Shown piece by piece: positions 1 to 9,209 of a stretch of 64,000 bases of DNA. Both the position numbers and the translations under genes were made by a program. Source of the DNA: Cryobacterium inferilacus (GTDB taxonomy: Bacteria; Actinomycetota; Actinomycetes; Actinomycetales; Microbacteriaceae); contig NZ_JAIEUL010000002.1 of the NCBI RefSeq assembly GCF_019599185.1, positions 247,195 through 311,194 of the forward strand, written 5' to 3'. The notes under the pieces were generated by a model. The model made no database searches. It saw only the letters and a program-made list of their open reading frames with translations, and had not been told where the DNA came from. Each line of letters opens with the position of its first letter. Position 1 is the first letter of the stretch.

Positions 1-942
1 CGCGGCCAGGGCGAAGAACGGCAGGAAGGACAGCTTGTTGCCGGTCTTTTCGTGGAACGAAACCTTCACCTTGTCGCGCAGCATGGCCACGCGGGTGACG
101 TCGACTTCCACAACGGTGGTGAGCTGGGCGGTCTGCTGCATGGAGGCCACGGCGCGCTCAGCGACGACCTTGCGCAGTCGCGACATCGGCTGGGTCGTTC
201 CGCGCAGCGGCGATACCTCCACGGCGGCGGCGGCCGGCGTGGCGGTCGTCGATGCGGCAGCGGACTCGATGTCCTGCTTGCGGATCCGCCCGCCGACACC
301 GGTGCCGGTGATGGTGGACAGGTCGACGCCGGCCTCGTTCGCGAGTTTGCGCACGATGGGCGTGACGTAGCCGCTCGGCCCGGCGTGTGCGCCGCGAGCC
401 GGCGCGGCTGCCGGTGCTGCCGGTGCTGCGGGGACCGGAGCGGGTGCCGCCGCGGCGGGAGCCGGTGCTGCGGGTGCCGGTGCTGCGGGTGCCGGTGCTG
501 CGGGAGCCGGTGCTGCGGGAGCAGCCGCGGGCGGCGGCTCGACGGCCGCAGGAGCGGGCGGTGCGACCTCGGCTGCGGGAGCCTCGGCGGGTGCCGGAGC
601 TTCTGTGGACGGCACCTCGGCCGCGGGTGCCGGGGCGGCAGCCTCGGCTGCGGGAGCCTCCTCGGCTGCGGGAGCCTCCGCTTCGGGGGCGGCTGCCGGG
701 GCTGAACCGTCGCCGATGGTGACCAGCGGGGTTCCGACCTCGACGGTCTCGTCTTCCTGCACGAGGATGGCTTCGATGACGCCGGCGATGGGGGATGGGA
801 TCTCGGTGTCGACCTTGTCGGTCGACACCTCGAGCAGCGGTTCGTCGACTTCGACGCGGTCTCCCACGTTTTTCAGCCAGCGGGTGACCGTACCCTCTGT
901 GACACTCTCTCCGAGTGCCGGGAGGTTGACGGATTCGCTCAT
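1..942 (-). CDS. sucB: Dihydrolipoamide acyltransferase (E2), 3' part outside window
   Basis: E2 core of a 2-oxoacid dehydrogenase complex (2-oxoglutarate and/or pyruvate), which moves the acyl group from E1 to CoA on a swinging lipoyl arm. The 314 codons in the window hold one lipoyl domain (about residues 3-77, lipoylated Lys43 in the motif STDKVDTE), a long Ala/Pro-rich linker (about 80-185), a peripheral-subunit-binding domain (about 192-228, starting YVTPIVRKLA) and the start of the catalytic acyltransferase domain. The C-terminal half with its HxxxDG active site lies beyond position 1. The ATG at 942 follows a good ribosome site (AAAGGAGA). lpd lies just upstream on the same strand, so E2 and E3 are co-located. 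Many actinobacterial E2 proteins carry two or more lipoyl domains; only one is seen here. Whether it serves OGDH, PDH or both cannot be decided from this part. Confidence 0.9.
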   Translation of the reverse strand, partial: MSESVNLPALGESVTEGTVTRWLKNVGDRVEVDEPLLEVSTDKVDTEIPSPIAGVIEAILVQEDETVEVGTPLVTIGDGSAPAAAPEAEAPAAEEAPAAEAAAPAPAAEVPSTEAPAPAEAPAAEVAPPAPAAVEPPPAAAPAAPAPAAPAPAAPAPAAPAPAAAAPAPVPAAPAAPAAAPARGAHAGPSGYVTPIVRKLANEAGVDLSTITGTGVGGRIRKQDIESAAASTTATPAAAAVEVSPLRGTTQPMSRLRKVVAERAVASMQQTAQLTTVVEVDVTRVAMLRDKVKVSFHEKTGNKLSFLPFFALAA

Positions 943-1010
943 GCGTTTGTCTCCTTTGAAACCATTAATGTCTGACCAATGTTAGTGAATAACTGTGTGC
1001 CGAAAGCGGG

Positions 1011-2384
1011 CTACATCGCGTGCAGGGGCTTGCCGGCCAGGGCCAGGAAGGCCTCGCCCAGCGCTTCGTTCTGGGTGGGGTGCGCGTGCAGGAGCGGCGC
1101 GAGGTCCTCCGGGTACGCTTCCCAGTTCACGATGAGCTGGCCTTCGCCGATCAGCTCGCCCACGCGGGCGCCGATCATGTGGATGCCGATGATGGGGCCG
1201 TCGGCCTCACGGACAACCTTGATCGAGCCGGTGGTGCCGAGGATCGAGCTCTTGCCGTTGCCGCCAAGGCTGTACTCGTAGCTGGTGACATTGTCGGCGC
1301 CGAACTTGGCGACGGCCTTGGCTTCGGTGTAACCGACCGAGGCGATCTCGGGGTCGCAGTAGGTGACCTTCGGGATGTTCAGGTCGTCCACGACGATCGG
1401 GGACAAGCCCGCGATCTCCTCGGCGACGAAGATGCCCTGCTGGAAACCGCGGTGCGCGAGCTGAAGGCCGGGAACGATGTCACCGACGGCGTAAACGCCG
1501 GGGATGTTGGTGGCGAGGCGCTCGTCGGTGATGACGAAGCCGCGGTCCATGGAGATGCCGGCTTCTTCGAAGCCGAGGCCCGCGGTGGACGGGCCACGAC
1601 CGACGGCGACGAGCAGAAGCTCGGCCTCGATGGTGGTGCCGTTCTCGAGCGTCACGACGACGCCGGAGTCATCCTGCGTGACGGACTGGAACCGGACGCC
1701 GAGGGAGAAGTTGATGCCACGCTTGCGGAAAGCCCGCTCGAGCTGCTTGGACACCGACTCTTCTTCGTTGGGAGCCAGGTGCGGGAGGGCCTCGATGATG
1801 GTGACGTCGGCGCCGAAGGACTTCCAGACGCTGGCGAACTCGACGCCGATCACGCCGCCGCCGAGGACGGCGACCTTCTTGGGCACGTAGTTGAGTTCGA
1901 GGGCCTGCTCGCTCGTGATGACGCGACCCTCGATGGCCAGGCCCGGAAGCGAGCGGGAGTACGAACCGGTGGCCAGCACCACGTTCTTGCCCACGATGGT
2001 GTCGTCGCCGACCTGGACGGTCGTCGGCGAGATGAGGTGGCCCTCTCCCGCGATCACGGTGATGCCGCGGGCCTTGATCAGGCCCTGCAGGCCGCGGAAC
2101 TTGCTGGCGACGATGCCCTCGCGGAACGCGGTAACTGCGGCCATGTCGATGCCCTCGAACGACGTGGTGACGCCGTACTTGGAGGATTCCCGGCTGACGT
2201 CGGCTACCTCGGCGGAGTGCAGCAGCGCCTTCGTGGGGATGCAACCGACGTGGAGGCAGGTGCCACCCAGCTTGTCCTTCTCGATCAGGCCGACGGTCAG
2301 GCCCAGCTGAACGGCGCGCAAGGCGGCCGCGTAGCCGCCGCTGCCGCCACCGAGAACTACAAGGTCAAAATTCTGTTCAGACAC
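1011..2384 (-). CDS. lpdA: Dihydrolipoyl dehydrogenase (E3)
   Basis: FAD-dependent E3 that reoxidises dihydrolipoamide with NAD+ in 2-oxoacid dehydrogenase complexes. The 457-residue protein has the N-terminal FAD Rossmann motif GGGSGG (13-18 region), the redox-active disulfide Cys43/Cys48 (GGTCLHVGC), a second GGGVIGVE nucleotide motif for NAD, the AVGD FAD motif, and the C-terminal catalytic His435-Glu440 pair (HPTQNE) contributed across the dimer. I chose the GTG at 2384 because it follows GAGGGAG at a normal spacing and gives the family's usual start (SEQNFDLVVLGGG). An in-frame ATG 17 codons upstream adds residues unlike the family. It lies 68 nt before the E2 gene on the same strand, so co-transcription is likely. 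Confidence 0.95.
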   Translation of the reverse strand: MSEQNFDLVVLGGGSGGYAAALRAVQLGLTVGLIEKDKLGGTCLHVGCIPTKALLHSAEVADVSRESSKYGVTTSFEGIDMAAVTAFREGIVASKFRGLQGLIKARGITVIAGEGHLISPTTVQVGDDTIVGKNVVLATGSYSRSLPGLAIEGRVITSEQALELNYVPKKVAVLGGGVIGVEFASVWKSFGADVTIIEALPHLAPNEEESVSKQLERAFRKRGINFSLGVRFQSVTQDDSGVVVTLENGTTIEAELLLVAVGRGPSTAGLGFEEAGISMDRGFVITDERLATNIPGVYAVGDIVPGLQLAHRGFQQGIFVAEEIAGLSPIVVDDLNIPKVTYCDPEIASVGYTEAKAVAKFGADNVTSYEYSLGGNGKSSILGTTGSIKVVREADGPIIGIHMIGARVGELIGEGQLIVNWEAYPEDLAPLLHAHPTQNEALGEAFLALAGKPLHAM

Positions 2385-2491
2385 CCAGATACTCCCTCGT
2401 GCATCACATACACTTTCACGGCCTGCCCAGCGCATATGGTTTGCGCCGGCAGGCGTTGAACGGCAAGGATTTTCCTGCCTATACGACCCTA

Positions 2492-3979
2492 CTACGGGCG
2501 CGAAAAATCCTCGGCCAGTCGAAGCAACGTGCGAACGGTTACGCCGGTGGGGCCGGGGGCGGTGAAGCCGAGCCCGGAACCGACGAGTTGAGCGCTGCCG
2601 GCGATATCCAGGTGAGCCCAGGGGATGGCCCGTGCCTCAGCTCCCTGGCCGACGGTCGGAATGAACTCCCGCAGGAAGACGGCGGCCAGCAGCGCGCCGC
2701 CGCCGGTGTTGCCGATCTTCGCGTTGGCGATGTCAGCGACGTCTGAGTTCAGCAGCGCGCGGAGTTCCTCCGGCATCGGCATCGGCCAGGCCAACTCGCC
2801 CTCTGCCTTGCTGGCGGTCAGGACATGGGCGACCAGATCGTCGTCGCCGAGGACGGCTGAGTACCTCGTACCCAGTGCGACCACCGCGGCGCCGGTGAGT
2901 GTGGCCACGTCAATGATCGCGTCCGGGTGTTCTTCACCGGCAGCGACCAGGCCGTCGGCGAGGACCAGACGGCCCTCCGCGTCCGTGTTGAGCACCTCGA
3001 CGGTTCGCCCCCCGCGCATGGTCAGAACGTCGTTGGGTCGGATGGCGCTTCCGGAGGGCATGTTCTCGGCGATGCACAGCCACGCGGTCAGCCTCACCGG
3101 CAGTCGCAGGCGGGCGGCTGCGAGTGTCACGGCCAGAACGGTCGCGGCGCCGGTCATGTCGTACTTCATACCCACCATCGATGCCGGCGGCTTGAGGGAC
3201 AGTCCGCCGGTATCGAAGGTGATCCCCTTGCCGACCAGCGCCAGGTGCTTGAGCCCGTCGATGGGGTCGTAGTCGACCTTGACCAGGCGCGGCGGGCGGG
3301 TCGATCCCTGGCCGACTCCGGCGATGCCGCCGAAACCGTCGGCAACCAGCTGCTCCTCGTCCCACACCGTCAACCGAACGGGCAGGCCGTCCGCGGCGGC
3401 GGCGGCGAGTGCGGCGAGCGACTCGGGGAAAAGGTCGAGCGGGGGAGTGTTGACGAGGTCCTTGACCAGGCTCACGGCTTCCGCGACGATCTCGGCTCGC
3501 TCGGCAGAGTCGGGCGCGGCCTGGTCGGTGTGCACCGTGATGTCACCGGCGGGAAGCGTGGTGCCGGCCAGGGAGGCCTTGCGATACGTAGTGAAGGCGT
3601 ACGCGCCCATGGCCGCTCCCTCGAGCACCGCAGCGGCCTGGTCGGCATCGGCGACCGGGAAGCCGAAGGCCACGGTGGCGGCTCCGGTCAGTTGGCGTAC
3701 GGCCGAACCGGCGGCATAGCGCAGCGCATCAGGCGTGATCTCGGAGCCCAGTCCGACGACGGCGATGCTGCGGGCGGCTCCGGCGACCGCAGCCAGGCGC
3801 ACCACCTGATCCTTCCCGCCGGTCACCGCAAGGGCTGACAGCTGATCAGCGATCGCGTCGAAGCCGGGATCAGCGAACAGCACCGGGCCGTCAGGGGACG
3901 ACATCGCGCCGACGACGAGGATGTCGGCGGTCGATTCGATCGAGGGCGCTGCGGACACTGAGATGCGGGGAACGGTCAT
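2492..3979 (-). CDS. pepA: Leucyl aminopeptidase (M17)
   Basis: Cytosolic dizinc aminopeptidase of family M17 that removes N-terminal residues, mainly in peptide turnover. It has 495 residues, the normal size, with a variable N-terminal domain and a C-terminal catalytic domain. The signature NTDAEGR is at 331-337 and supplies metal ligands; upstream lies the KGITFDTGG metal/active-site loop. The start is the ATG at 3979. Six bases upstream on the minus strand is TAGCAT, a -10-like hexamer, and there is no ribosome site, so the transcript may be leaderless. The gene is 107 nt upstream of lpdA on the same strand and could be read with it. Confidence 0.95.
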   Translation of the reverse strand: MTVPRISVSAAPSIESTADILVVGAMSSPDGPVLFADPGFDAIADQLSALAVTGGKDQVVRLAAVAGAARSIAVVGLGSEITPDALRYAAGSAVRQLTGAATVAFGFPVADADQAAAVLEGAAMGAYAFTTYRKASLAGTTLPAGDITVHTDQAAPDSAERAEIVAEAVSLVKDLVNTPPLDLFPESLAALAAAAADGLPVRLTVWDEEQLVADGFGGIAGVGQGSTRPPRLVKVDYDPIDGLKHLALVGKGITFDTGGLSLKPPASMVGMKYDMTGAATVLAVTLAAARLRLPVRLTAWLCIAENMPSGSAIRPNDVLTMRGGRTVEVLNTDAEGRLVLADGLVAAGEEHPDAIIDVATLTGAAVVALGTRYSAVLGDDDLVAHVLTASKAEGELAWPMPMPEELRALLNSDVADIANAKIGNTGGGALLAAVFLREFIPTVGQGAEARAIPWAHLDIAGSAQLVGSGLGFTAPGPTGVTVRTLLRLAEDFSRP

Positions 3980-4074
3980 GCTTCGATGCTACGGGTTGCG
4001 CTGTTCGCTCTGGGCATCACGGTGGCCAGCGACGATTCACCGCGGCGGGCCACAGGTCAGCCTAGAGTTAAGGA

Positions 4075-4998
4075 ATGCGCGATCCAGACGATATCTACGA
4101 GCTCACCGCGGACGCCGCCGACGTCCCTGAGGGGCTGCACCTCGTCGCGGGTCTGACCGGATTCGCCGACGCCGGTGGTGCCGTCTCCCAGTTCACCGAA
4201 TATCTGCTCGACACCCTCGAGCACCGCGTCATCGCCGACTTCGACGCCGACCTGCTCCTCGACTACCGGGCCAGACGTCCCATCATCTATTTCGACCAGG
4301 ACCACCTGACCGACTACCAGCCTCCGCGGCTGCGTCTGTACCTGGCCCACGATGAGATCGGCCAGCCGTTCCTGCTCCTCGCCGGCTTCGAACCGGACTT
4401 CAGGTGGGAACAATTCAGCGCGGCTGTTCTGGCACTGGTGGCGAGATTCACCGTCTCGTCCACCACCTGGGTTCACGCCATCCCGATGCCGGTGCCGCAC
4501 ACGCGGCCCATCGGCGTGACGGTCAGCGGCAACCGTACCGACCTCATCGAGAGCATGTCGGTGTGGCGGCCGCACACCCAGGTCCCGGCCAACGCCCTGC
4601 ACCTGATCGAGTTCCGGTTGCAAGAGATCGGCGCGTGGGCCATCGGCTATGTGCTACTCATCCCGCACTATTTGGCCGACACCGAGTTCCCGTCAGCGGC
4701 GCTGTCCGCTGTGGAGAGCACGAGCGCGTCGACGGGCCTGATCTTCCCCACCGATGCGCTGCGAGCAAAGAACCGGGACTTCATCGCCCGCATCGACGAG
4801 CAGGTCGCCGACAATCCGGAACTGGCCAAGCTGGTCGGCACGCTGGAAGAGCGCTATGACGCCTATATGGAGGGCAGTACCCTTCGCTCGCCCCTGACGG
4901 ACGAAGACGGAGCGTTGCCGACCGCCGACGAGATCGCCGCAGAGCTGGAGAAGTTCCTGGCCACCCGTCGCGGGCGGGACGAGGGGCAGCAGGGCTGA
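4075..4998 (+). CDS. PAC2 family protein (copy 1)
   Basis: A 307-residue member of the PAC2 family, named after a eukaryotic proteasome assembly chaperone. The bacterial members have no settled biochemical function. The N-terminal Rossmann-like core (LVAGLTGFADAGG, about 22-34) and the conserved VPHTRP motif in mid-protein are visible; the C-terminal third is charged and helical. It is divergent from pepA with 95 nt between them. TAGAGT lies 6 nt before the ATG, suggesting a leaderless mRNA. A second PAC2 protein occurs at 50367-51311; both keep the VPHTRPI motif, but otherwise they are only distantly alike. Confidence 0.85.
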   Translation: MRDPDDIYELTADAADVPEGLHLVAGLTGFADAGGAVSQFTEYLLDTLEHRVIADFDADLLLDYRARRPIIYFDQDHLTDYQPPRLRLYLAHDEIGQPFLLLAGFEPDFRWEQFSAAVLALVARFTVSSTTWVHAIPMPVPHTRPIGVTVSGNRTDLIESMSVWRPHTQVPANALHLIEFRLQEIGAWAIGYVLLIPHYLADTEFPSAALSAVESTSASTGLIFPTDALRAKNRDFIARIDEQVADNPELAKLVGTLEERYDAYMEGSTLRSPLTDEDGALPTADEIAAELEKFLATRRGRDEGQQG

Positions 4999-5053
4999 GC
5001 CCCGTCGGCCGTGCCGGTCAGCGGCCCCGGCGCATCCGGCTAAGTTGGGTGGA

Positions 5054-6376
5054 GTGAATACTCGTCGATCCTGGTTGATCTTTGGCTTCGGGTCCCTCGT
5101 GTACCTATCCGCGATCCTGCAACGCACGTCCCTCGGGATCGCCGGAGTCTCAGCCGCCGAACGATTCGGCGGTTCCGCGGCGATCCTGTCCAGCCTCGCG
5201 GTCGTGCAACTCATCGTGTATGCGGCGGCTCAGATCCCGGTCGGCGTCCTGATCGACAGGTTCGGCCCCAGGGTGCTCATGCTCTCGGGCACCGCCCTGA
5301 TGGTGGTGGGCCAGCTGACACTCGCATTCGCCCCGTCCATCACCATCGCGGTGATCGGGCGGATGCTGGTGGGCGCTGGGGACGCCACGATCTTCATCTC
5401 GATGATCCGCCTGATCTCGTCGTGGTTCAGTGGGCGCATCGTCCCCCAGCTCTCGCAGTGGTTCGGCAATATCGGCCAGCTCGGCCAGGTGCTGTCCGCC
5501 GTCCCCTTGGCCTGGGTGTTGCACGAATTCGGGTGGACACCCGCCTTCCTGGTCGCCACCCTGGCGGCGTTCACGGCCTTCGTGATCGTACTCGTCGCGA
5601 TCAGGGACCGACCGGCGGACGCCACCGACCAACCCCGGCCCACAACGTGGGGCGGTGCGCTGACCCTGTTGCGGCACAGCTTCAGCCGGCCCGGCACCCA
5701 ACTCGGTTTTTGGTCCCACTTCGTGACCCAGTCCTCAGGGACGGTGTTCACCCTGCTCTGGGGATTCCCGTTCATGGTCTACGGCCTGGGCTACGAATCG
5801 AGCATGGCCGCGGCCATGCTCACCATCCCGGTTGCAGCCGCCATCGTGTGCGGACCGGTTCTCGGCGTGCTGACGGCCCGGCATCCGCTCCGCCGCAGCA
5901 ACATCGTGCTCGCGATCGTGACGGCCATGGGAACGGCCTGGGCGGTGGTCCTGCTGTGGCCGTCGACACCACCGGTGTGGCTCGTGGTGCTTCTGCTCAT
6001 CGTGATCGGTGGAGGCGGGCCAGGGTCGCTCATCGGGTTCGACTTCGCGAGAACCTTCAACCCCCGCCACAGCCTCGGCGCGGCCAACGGCGTGGTCAAC
6101 GTCGGTGGGTTCCTGGCCAGTTTCGTGATGATGTTCCTGATCGGCGTGCTCCTGGACCTTCAGGACACGTGGCGACAAGCAGAGGGAGGCGCGAGTGACC
6201 TCTACTCACTCGACTCCTTCCGGATCGCCTTTTCCGTGCAATTCCTCGTCATCGGTCTGGGCGTGCTGATGCTGGTGCGCACCCGGCGCCGTACCCGCTG
6301 GCTACTCAGGGATGAGGGAATAGAAGTAGCCCCGCTCTGGGTTGAACTGTCTCGAAGGCTGCGACGCGCACGGTGA
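5054..6376 (+). CDS. MFS transporter
   Basis: Major facilitator superfamily permease of about 440 residues with roughly twelve hydrophobic membrane segments. The loop between segments 2 and 3 has the family motif GVLIDRFGPR, close to the canonical GxxxDRxGRR. The N-terminal half resembles nitrate/nitrite and organophosphate-type permeases, but the substrate cannot be read from the sequence. Possible starts are TTG at 5045 or GTG at 5054. I favour the GTG because a TAAGTT hexamer ends 7 nt before it, a pattern shared with other apparently leaderless genes here. A short hairpin at 6383-6397 follows the stop. Confidence 0.85.
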   Translation: MNTRRSWLIFGFGSLVYLSAILQRTSLGIAGVSAAERFGGSAAILSSLAVVQLIVYAAAQIPVGVLIDRFGPRVLMLSGTALMVVGQLTLAFAPSITIAVIGRMLVGAGDATIFISMIRLISSWFSGRIVPQLSQWFGNIGQLGQVLSAVPLAWVLHEFGWTPAFLVATLAAFTAFVIVLVAIRDRPADATDQPRPTTWGGALTLLRHSFSRPGTQLGFWSHFVTQSSGTVFTLLWGFPFMVYGLGYESSMAAAMLTIPVAAAIVCGPVLGVLTARHPLRRSNIVLAIVTAMGTAWAVVLLWPSTPPVWLVVLLLIVIGGGGPGSLIGFDFARTFNPRHSLGAANGVVNVGGFLASFVMMFLIGVLLDLQDTWRQAEGGASDLYSLDSFRIAFSVQFLVIGLGVLMLVRTRRRTRWLLRDEGIEVAPLWVELSRRLRRAR

Positions 6377-6620
6377 CAATAGACGAGCGTGGCTCGTTCT
6401 ATACACAATCCGTGCAATAATTGTCAATAGGACCCGTTCTGGTTCCTGGTTGCACAGGCTTCACGCCGATGCCTTGCCGGGGACTTGACATGGGTCCTAG
6501 TACTGCCCAAAAAGTACTGCCCAAAATCCCTGCTCGACTTTCACCGTGGCCCACGCCGAGTGGTCATGACGAACGGGGCCGCGCTGCACGCGCACGATCT
6601 ACGGCATGAGAGGTGTTCGA
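6377..6620 (+). promoter_or_regulatory. Upstream region of sigA with tandem repeat
   Basis: About 240 bases without a convincing gene. It opens with a small hairpin (ACGAGC-GTG-GCTCGT, 6383-6397), a weak terminator for the MFS gene. It then holds TTGACA at 6485-6490 and two exact tandem copies of AGTACTGCCCAAAA (6499-6512 and 6513-6526), and ends in AGAGGTG, the ribosome site of sigA. No clear -10 lies 17 nt from the TTGACA. A 62-codon open frame at 6421 has no family resemblance or coding character. Confidence 0.5.
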
Positions 6621-7934
6621 ATGGCAACCCCAACGAAGACAGAGCCCGCACAAGAGACCACTGAGACCGTTGCGGTGGCAAAGACGCCAGCCGAAAAGGC
6701 CGCCGTCACCCGCGCAGCGACCAAGGCGGCCAAGGCCGCACGGGCCGCCGAGTCCGATGGTTCAGAGACCACAGAGCCAGTCGCACCGCGCAAGCGCGCC
6801 GCTGCCAAGACGACCGCGGCGGGCAAGAAGAAGGCCGGCTCCGAAACCGGAGACGATGACGGTGCCGCCGCCACGGACGAGCACGACACCGACGAGGACG
6901 ACACCGAGGGTGCCGCCAAGCGCGTCGCACCGGCCGAGCCGCTCCCCAGCGGCGCGCTCGTCCTGTCCATGGTCGACGACGAGGATGAGGTTCCCGTCTA
7001 CTCGAGCGCCATCACCGGCGCCACGGCCGACCCGGTCAAGGACTACCTCAAGCAGATCGGTAAGGTGGCGCTGCTCAACGCTGCCGAAGAGGTCGAATTG
7101 GCCATGCGCATCGAAGCCGGCCTGTTCGCCGAGGACAAGCTGTCACTGATGACCGACGCCGAGAAGAAGAGCGCCCTCGGCCGCGAACTGCAGTGGGTCG
7201 CCAAGGACGGCGCCAGGGCCAAGAGCCACCTGCTCGGCGCCAACCTGCGCCTTGTCGTCTCCCTCGCCAAGCGCTACACCGGTCGCGGCATGCAGTTCCT
7301 GGACCTGATCCAGGAAGGCAACCTCGGCCTCATCCGCGCGGTCGAGAAGTTCGACTACACCAAGGGCTTCAAGTTCTCCACCTACGCCACCTGGTGGATT
7401 CGTCAGGCCATCACCCGCGCCATGGCCGACCAGGCGCGCACCATCCGTATCCCCGTGCACATGGTCGAGGTCATCAACAAGCTGGCTCGCGTGCAGCGTC
7501 AGATGTTGCAGGACCTGGGCCGCGAGCCCACGCCGGAAGAGCTGAGCCGCGAACTCGACATGACGCCTGAGAAGGTCGTCGAGGTGCAGAAGTACGGCCG
7601 CGAGCCGATCTCCCTGCACACCCCGCTGGGTGAAGACGGCGACAGCGAATTCGGTGACCTCATCGAGGACACCGAGGCCGTCGTCCCCGCCGACGCCGTG
7701 GGCTTCACCATGCTGCAGAAGCAGCTCGAAAGCCTGCTCGACTCGCTGTCCGAGCGCGAAGCCGGCGTCATCCGGATGCGTTTCGGCCTGGGCGACGGTA
7801 TGCCGAAGACCCTCGACCAGATCGGCGACACCTTCGGCGTCACGCGCGAGCGGATCCGCCAGATCGAGTCGAAGACGATGGCCAAGCTGCGTCACCCGTC
7901 CCGGTCGCAGTCGCTGCGCGACTACCTCGAGTAA
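6621..7934 (+). CDS. sigA: Primary sigma factor SigA (RpoD/HrdB)
   Basis: Housekeeping sigma-70 subunit that directs RNA polymerase to -10/-35 promoters. The protein has 437 residues. The first ~120 are Lys/Ala/Glu/Asp-rich low complexity, as in other actinobacterial primary sigma factors. Region 1.2 starts at [13 protein letters not shown], region 2 includes [12 protein letters not shown] and the -10 recognition helix [13 protein letters not shown] (from residue 255), region 3 follows, and region 4 ends with a helix-turn-helix ([13 protein letters not shown]) and HPSRS. The ATG at 6621 is preferred over the one at 6606 because AGAGGTG lies 6 nt before it. The murT homologue starts immediately after the stop codon, so the genes may be co-transcribed. 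Confidence 0.97.
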   Translation: MATPTKTEPAQETTETVAVAKTPAEKAAVTRAATKAAKAARAAESDGSETTEPVAPRKRAAAKTTAAGKKKAGSETGDDDGAAATDEHDTDEDDTEGAAKRVAPAEPLPSGALVLSMVDDEDEVPVYSSAITGATADPVKDYLKQIGKVALLNAAEEVELAMRIEAGLFAEDKLSLMTDAEKKSALGRELQWVAKDGARAKSHLLGANLRLVVSLAKRYTGRGMQFLDLIQEGNLGLIRAVEKFDYTKGFKFSTYATWWIRQAITRAMADQARTIRIPVHMVEVINKLARVQRQMLQDLGREPTPEELSRELDMTPEKVVEVQKYGREPISLHTPLGEDGDSEFGDLIEDTEAVVPADAVGFTMLQKQLESLLDSLSEREAGVIRMRFGLGDGMPKTLDQIGDTFGVTRERIRQIESKTMAKLRHPSRSQSLRDYLE

Positions 7935-9209
7935 ATGTCCGTGCGGTATGCACCGGCGATCCTGCTCGGCAGGGTCGCCCGCACCCTGGCGCGCTGGCGG
8001 AAGCCGGGCGGCGGTTCCGCGGTCCCAGGGCTGGTGGTCAACGCCATCGCGCCCGGGTTCCTGCCCCGAACCTTGAACAGCTTTCCCGGCGGCCTCGTCA
8101 TCGTCACCGGGTCCAGCGGCAAGTCGACCACCACCAAGATGCTCGTTGCGGCGCTCCGCGCCCACGGTTCCAGCGTGTTCACCAATCAGTCGACCGCGAA
8201 CATCAGCCAGGGCCTGACGTCAGCTCTGCTCGAGCAGGTCAGCCTGGCCGGCCGCATCGCCGGTGATATCGCCGTCCTCGAGATGGACGAGGGCCATGGC
8301 GCCCTCATCTCCGGCTCCCTGGAGCCCCGAGTTGTCGTGCTCACCAACGTCATGGTCGACCAGATCGACCGATTCCATGACTCCGACATGGTTGCGGCGA
8401 TGCTCGCCAAGATCGCGGGGCGTGCCACGGGTACCGTCGTGGTCAACGCCGACGACCTACATCTGTCCCGTCTCGGCGACGGGCTCGCCCCCACGGTGGA
8501 CGTCGCCAGGTACGGCGTTACTCCTGAAGTGCTGGCAGCCAACCCCCGCGGCCTCGGCTACACTCTCACGTCACCCACCCGCCTGCTCGCCGAGGACGGC
8601 ATGTTGCTCAGCGCCGTCGACGGCAGGGACGCGACGATCCTGATCAACGGCACCGAACACGCCGTACACCTGCCGGCCAGAGGAACGCACTACGCCGTCG
8701 ACGCCCTGACCGCGTTGGCGGCCGCCCAGGCCGCCCTCAGCTCCCGCTTCGATGCGGCCACCGCAGTGACCGCGATCTCCACGATTCCCCCGGTCTTCGG
8801 CCGGGGGGAGGTCGTGAGCGTCAACGGGACAACGGTGGAATTCGTACTCGTGCAGAACCCGGCGAGTTTGCAGCTCAACGTTGACAGCCTGGCACCGAAC
8901 ACCGAGCAAATCCTCGTGGCTGTTGGCTCGGATGTTCGCGACCCGTCCTACCTGTGGCCGGCGGACACCTCCGGGCTCGGTCATGTCCTGATCGCCTCCG
9001 GCTCCAAGGCGCACGACATCGGGCTGCAGCTGGTCTACGACGGCGTCACCGTCGACCGCATCGAGCCCGACCTGGGTCGTGCGTTGGATGACTTTCTGGC
9101 CCTTCCCGAACCGGCCACCGGCGTGAAGACGATCATCTTCTCTGCCGACTCGATGCGCCGCACCCGCGCCCACCTCGGGTTGGCCACCAACGAAGCGGAC
9201 CCGACATGA
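7935..9209 (+). CDS. murT: MurT-like Mur-ligase amidoligase, lacking zinc ribbon
   Basis: Homologue of the lipid II isoglutaminyl synthase ligase subunit, which activates the D-Glu alpha-carboxyl of the stem peptide with ATP. The 424 residues show the Mur-ligase P-loop GSSGKSTTTK (59-68), the central domain motif TNVMVDQIDRF and the C-terminal DUF1727 region with DVRDPSYLWPAD (333-344), the counterpart of the Asp-containing motif that touches GatD. There is no cysteine in the whole protein, so the four-cysteine zinc ribbon of characterised MurT proteins is absent. It starts directly after the sigA stop and overlaps gatD by ATGA. Because the partner lacks its catalytic cysteine, isoglutamine formation from glutamine is unlikely; see findings. 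Confidence 0.85.
   Translation: MSVRYAPAILLGRVARTLARWRKPGGGSAVPGLVVNAIAPGFLPRTLNSFPGGLVIVTGSSGKSTTTKMLVAALRAHGSSVFTNQSTANISQGLTSALLEQVSLAGRIAGDIAVLEMDEGHGALISGSLEPRVVVLTNVMVDQIDRFHDSDMVAAMLAKIAGRATGTVVVNADDLHLSRLGDGLAPTVDVARYGVTPEVLAANPRGLGYTLTSPTRLLAEDGMLLSAVDGRDATILINGTEHAVHLPARGTHYAVDALTALAAAQAALSSRFDAATAVTAISTIPPVFGRGEVVSVNGTTVEFVLVQNPASLQLNVDSLAPNTEQILVAVGSDVRDPSYLWPADTSGLGHVLIASGSKAHDIGLQLVYDGVTVDRIEPDLGRALDDFLALPEPATGVKTIIFSADSMRRTRAHLGLATNEADPT

Noticed and set aside
1020..2459. A 479-codon plus-strand frame opposite lpdA
   Set aside because: It is the antisense shadow of lipoamide dehydrogenase; no motifs and no ribosome site.
6421..6609. A 62-codon frame upstream of sigA
   Set aside because: It overlaps the promoter repeat and sigA ribosome site, and its composition is not protein-like.
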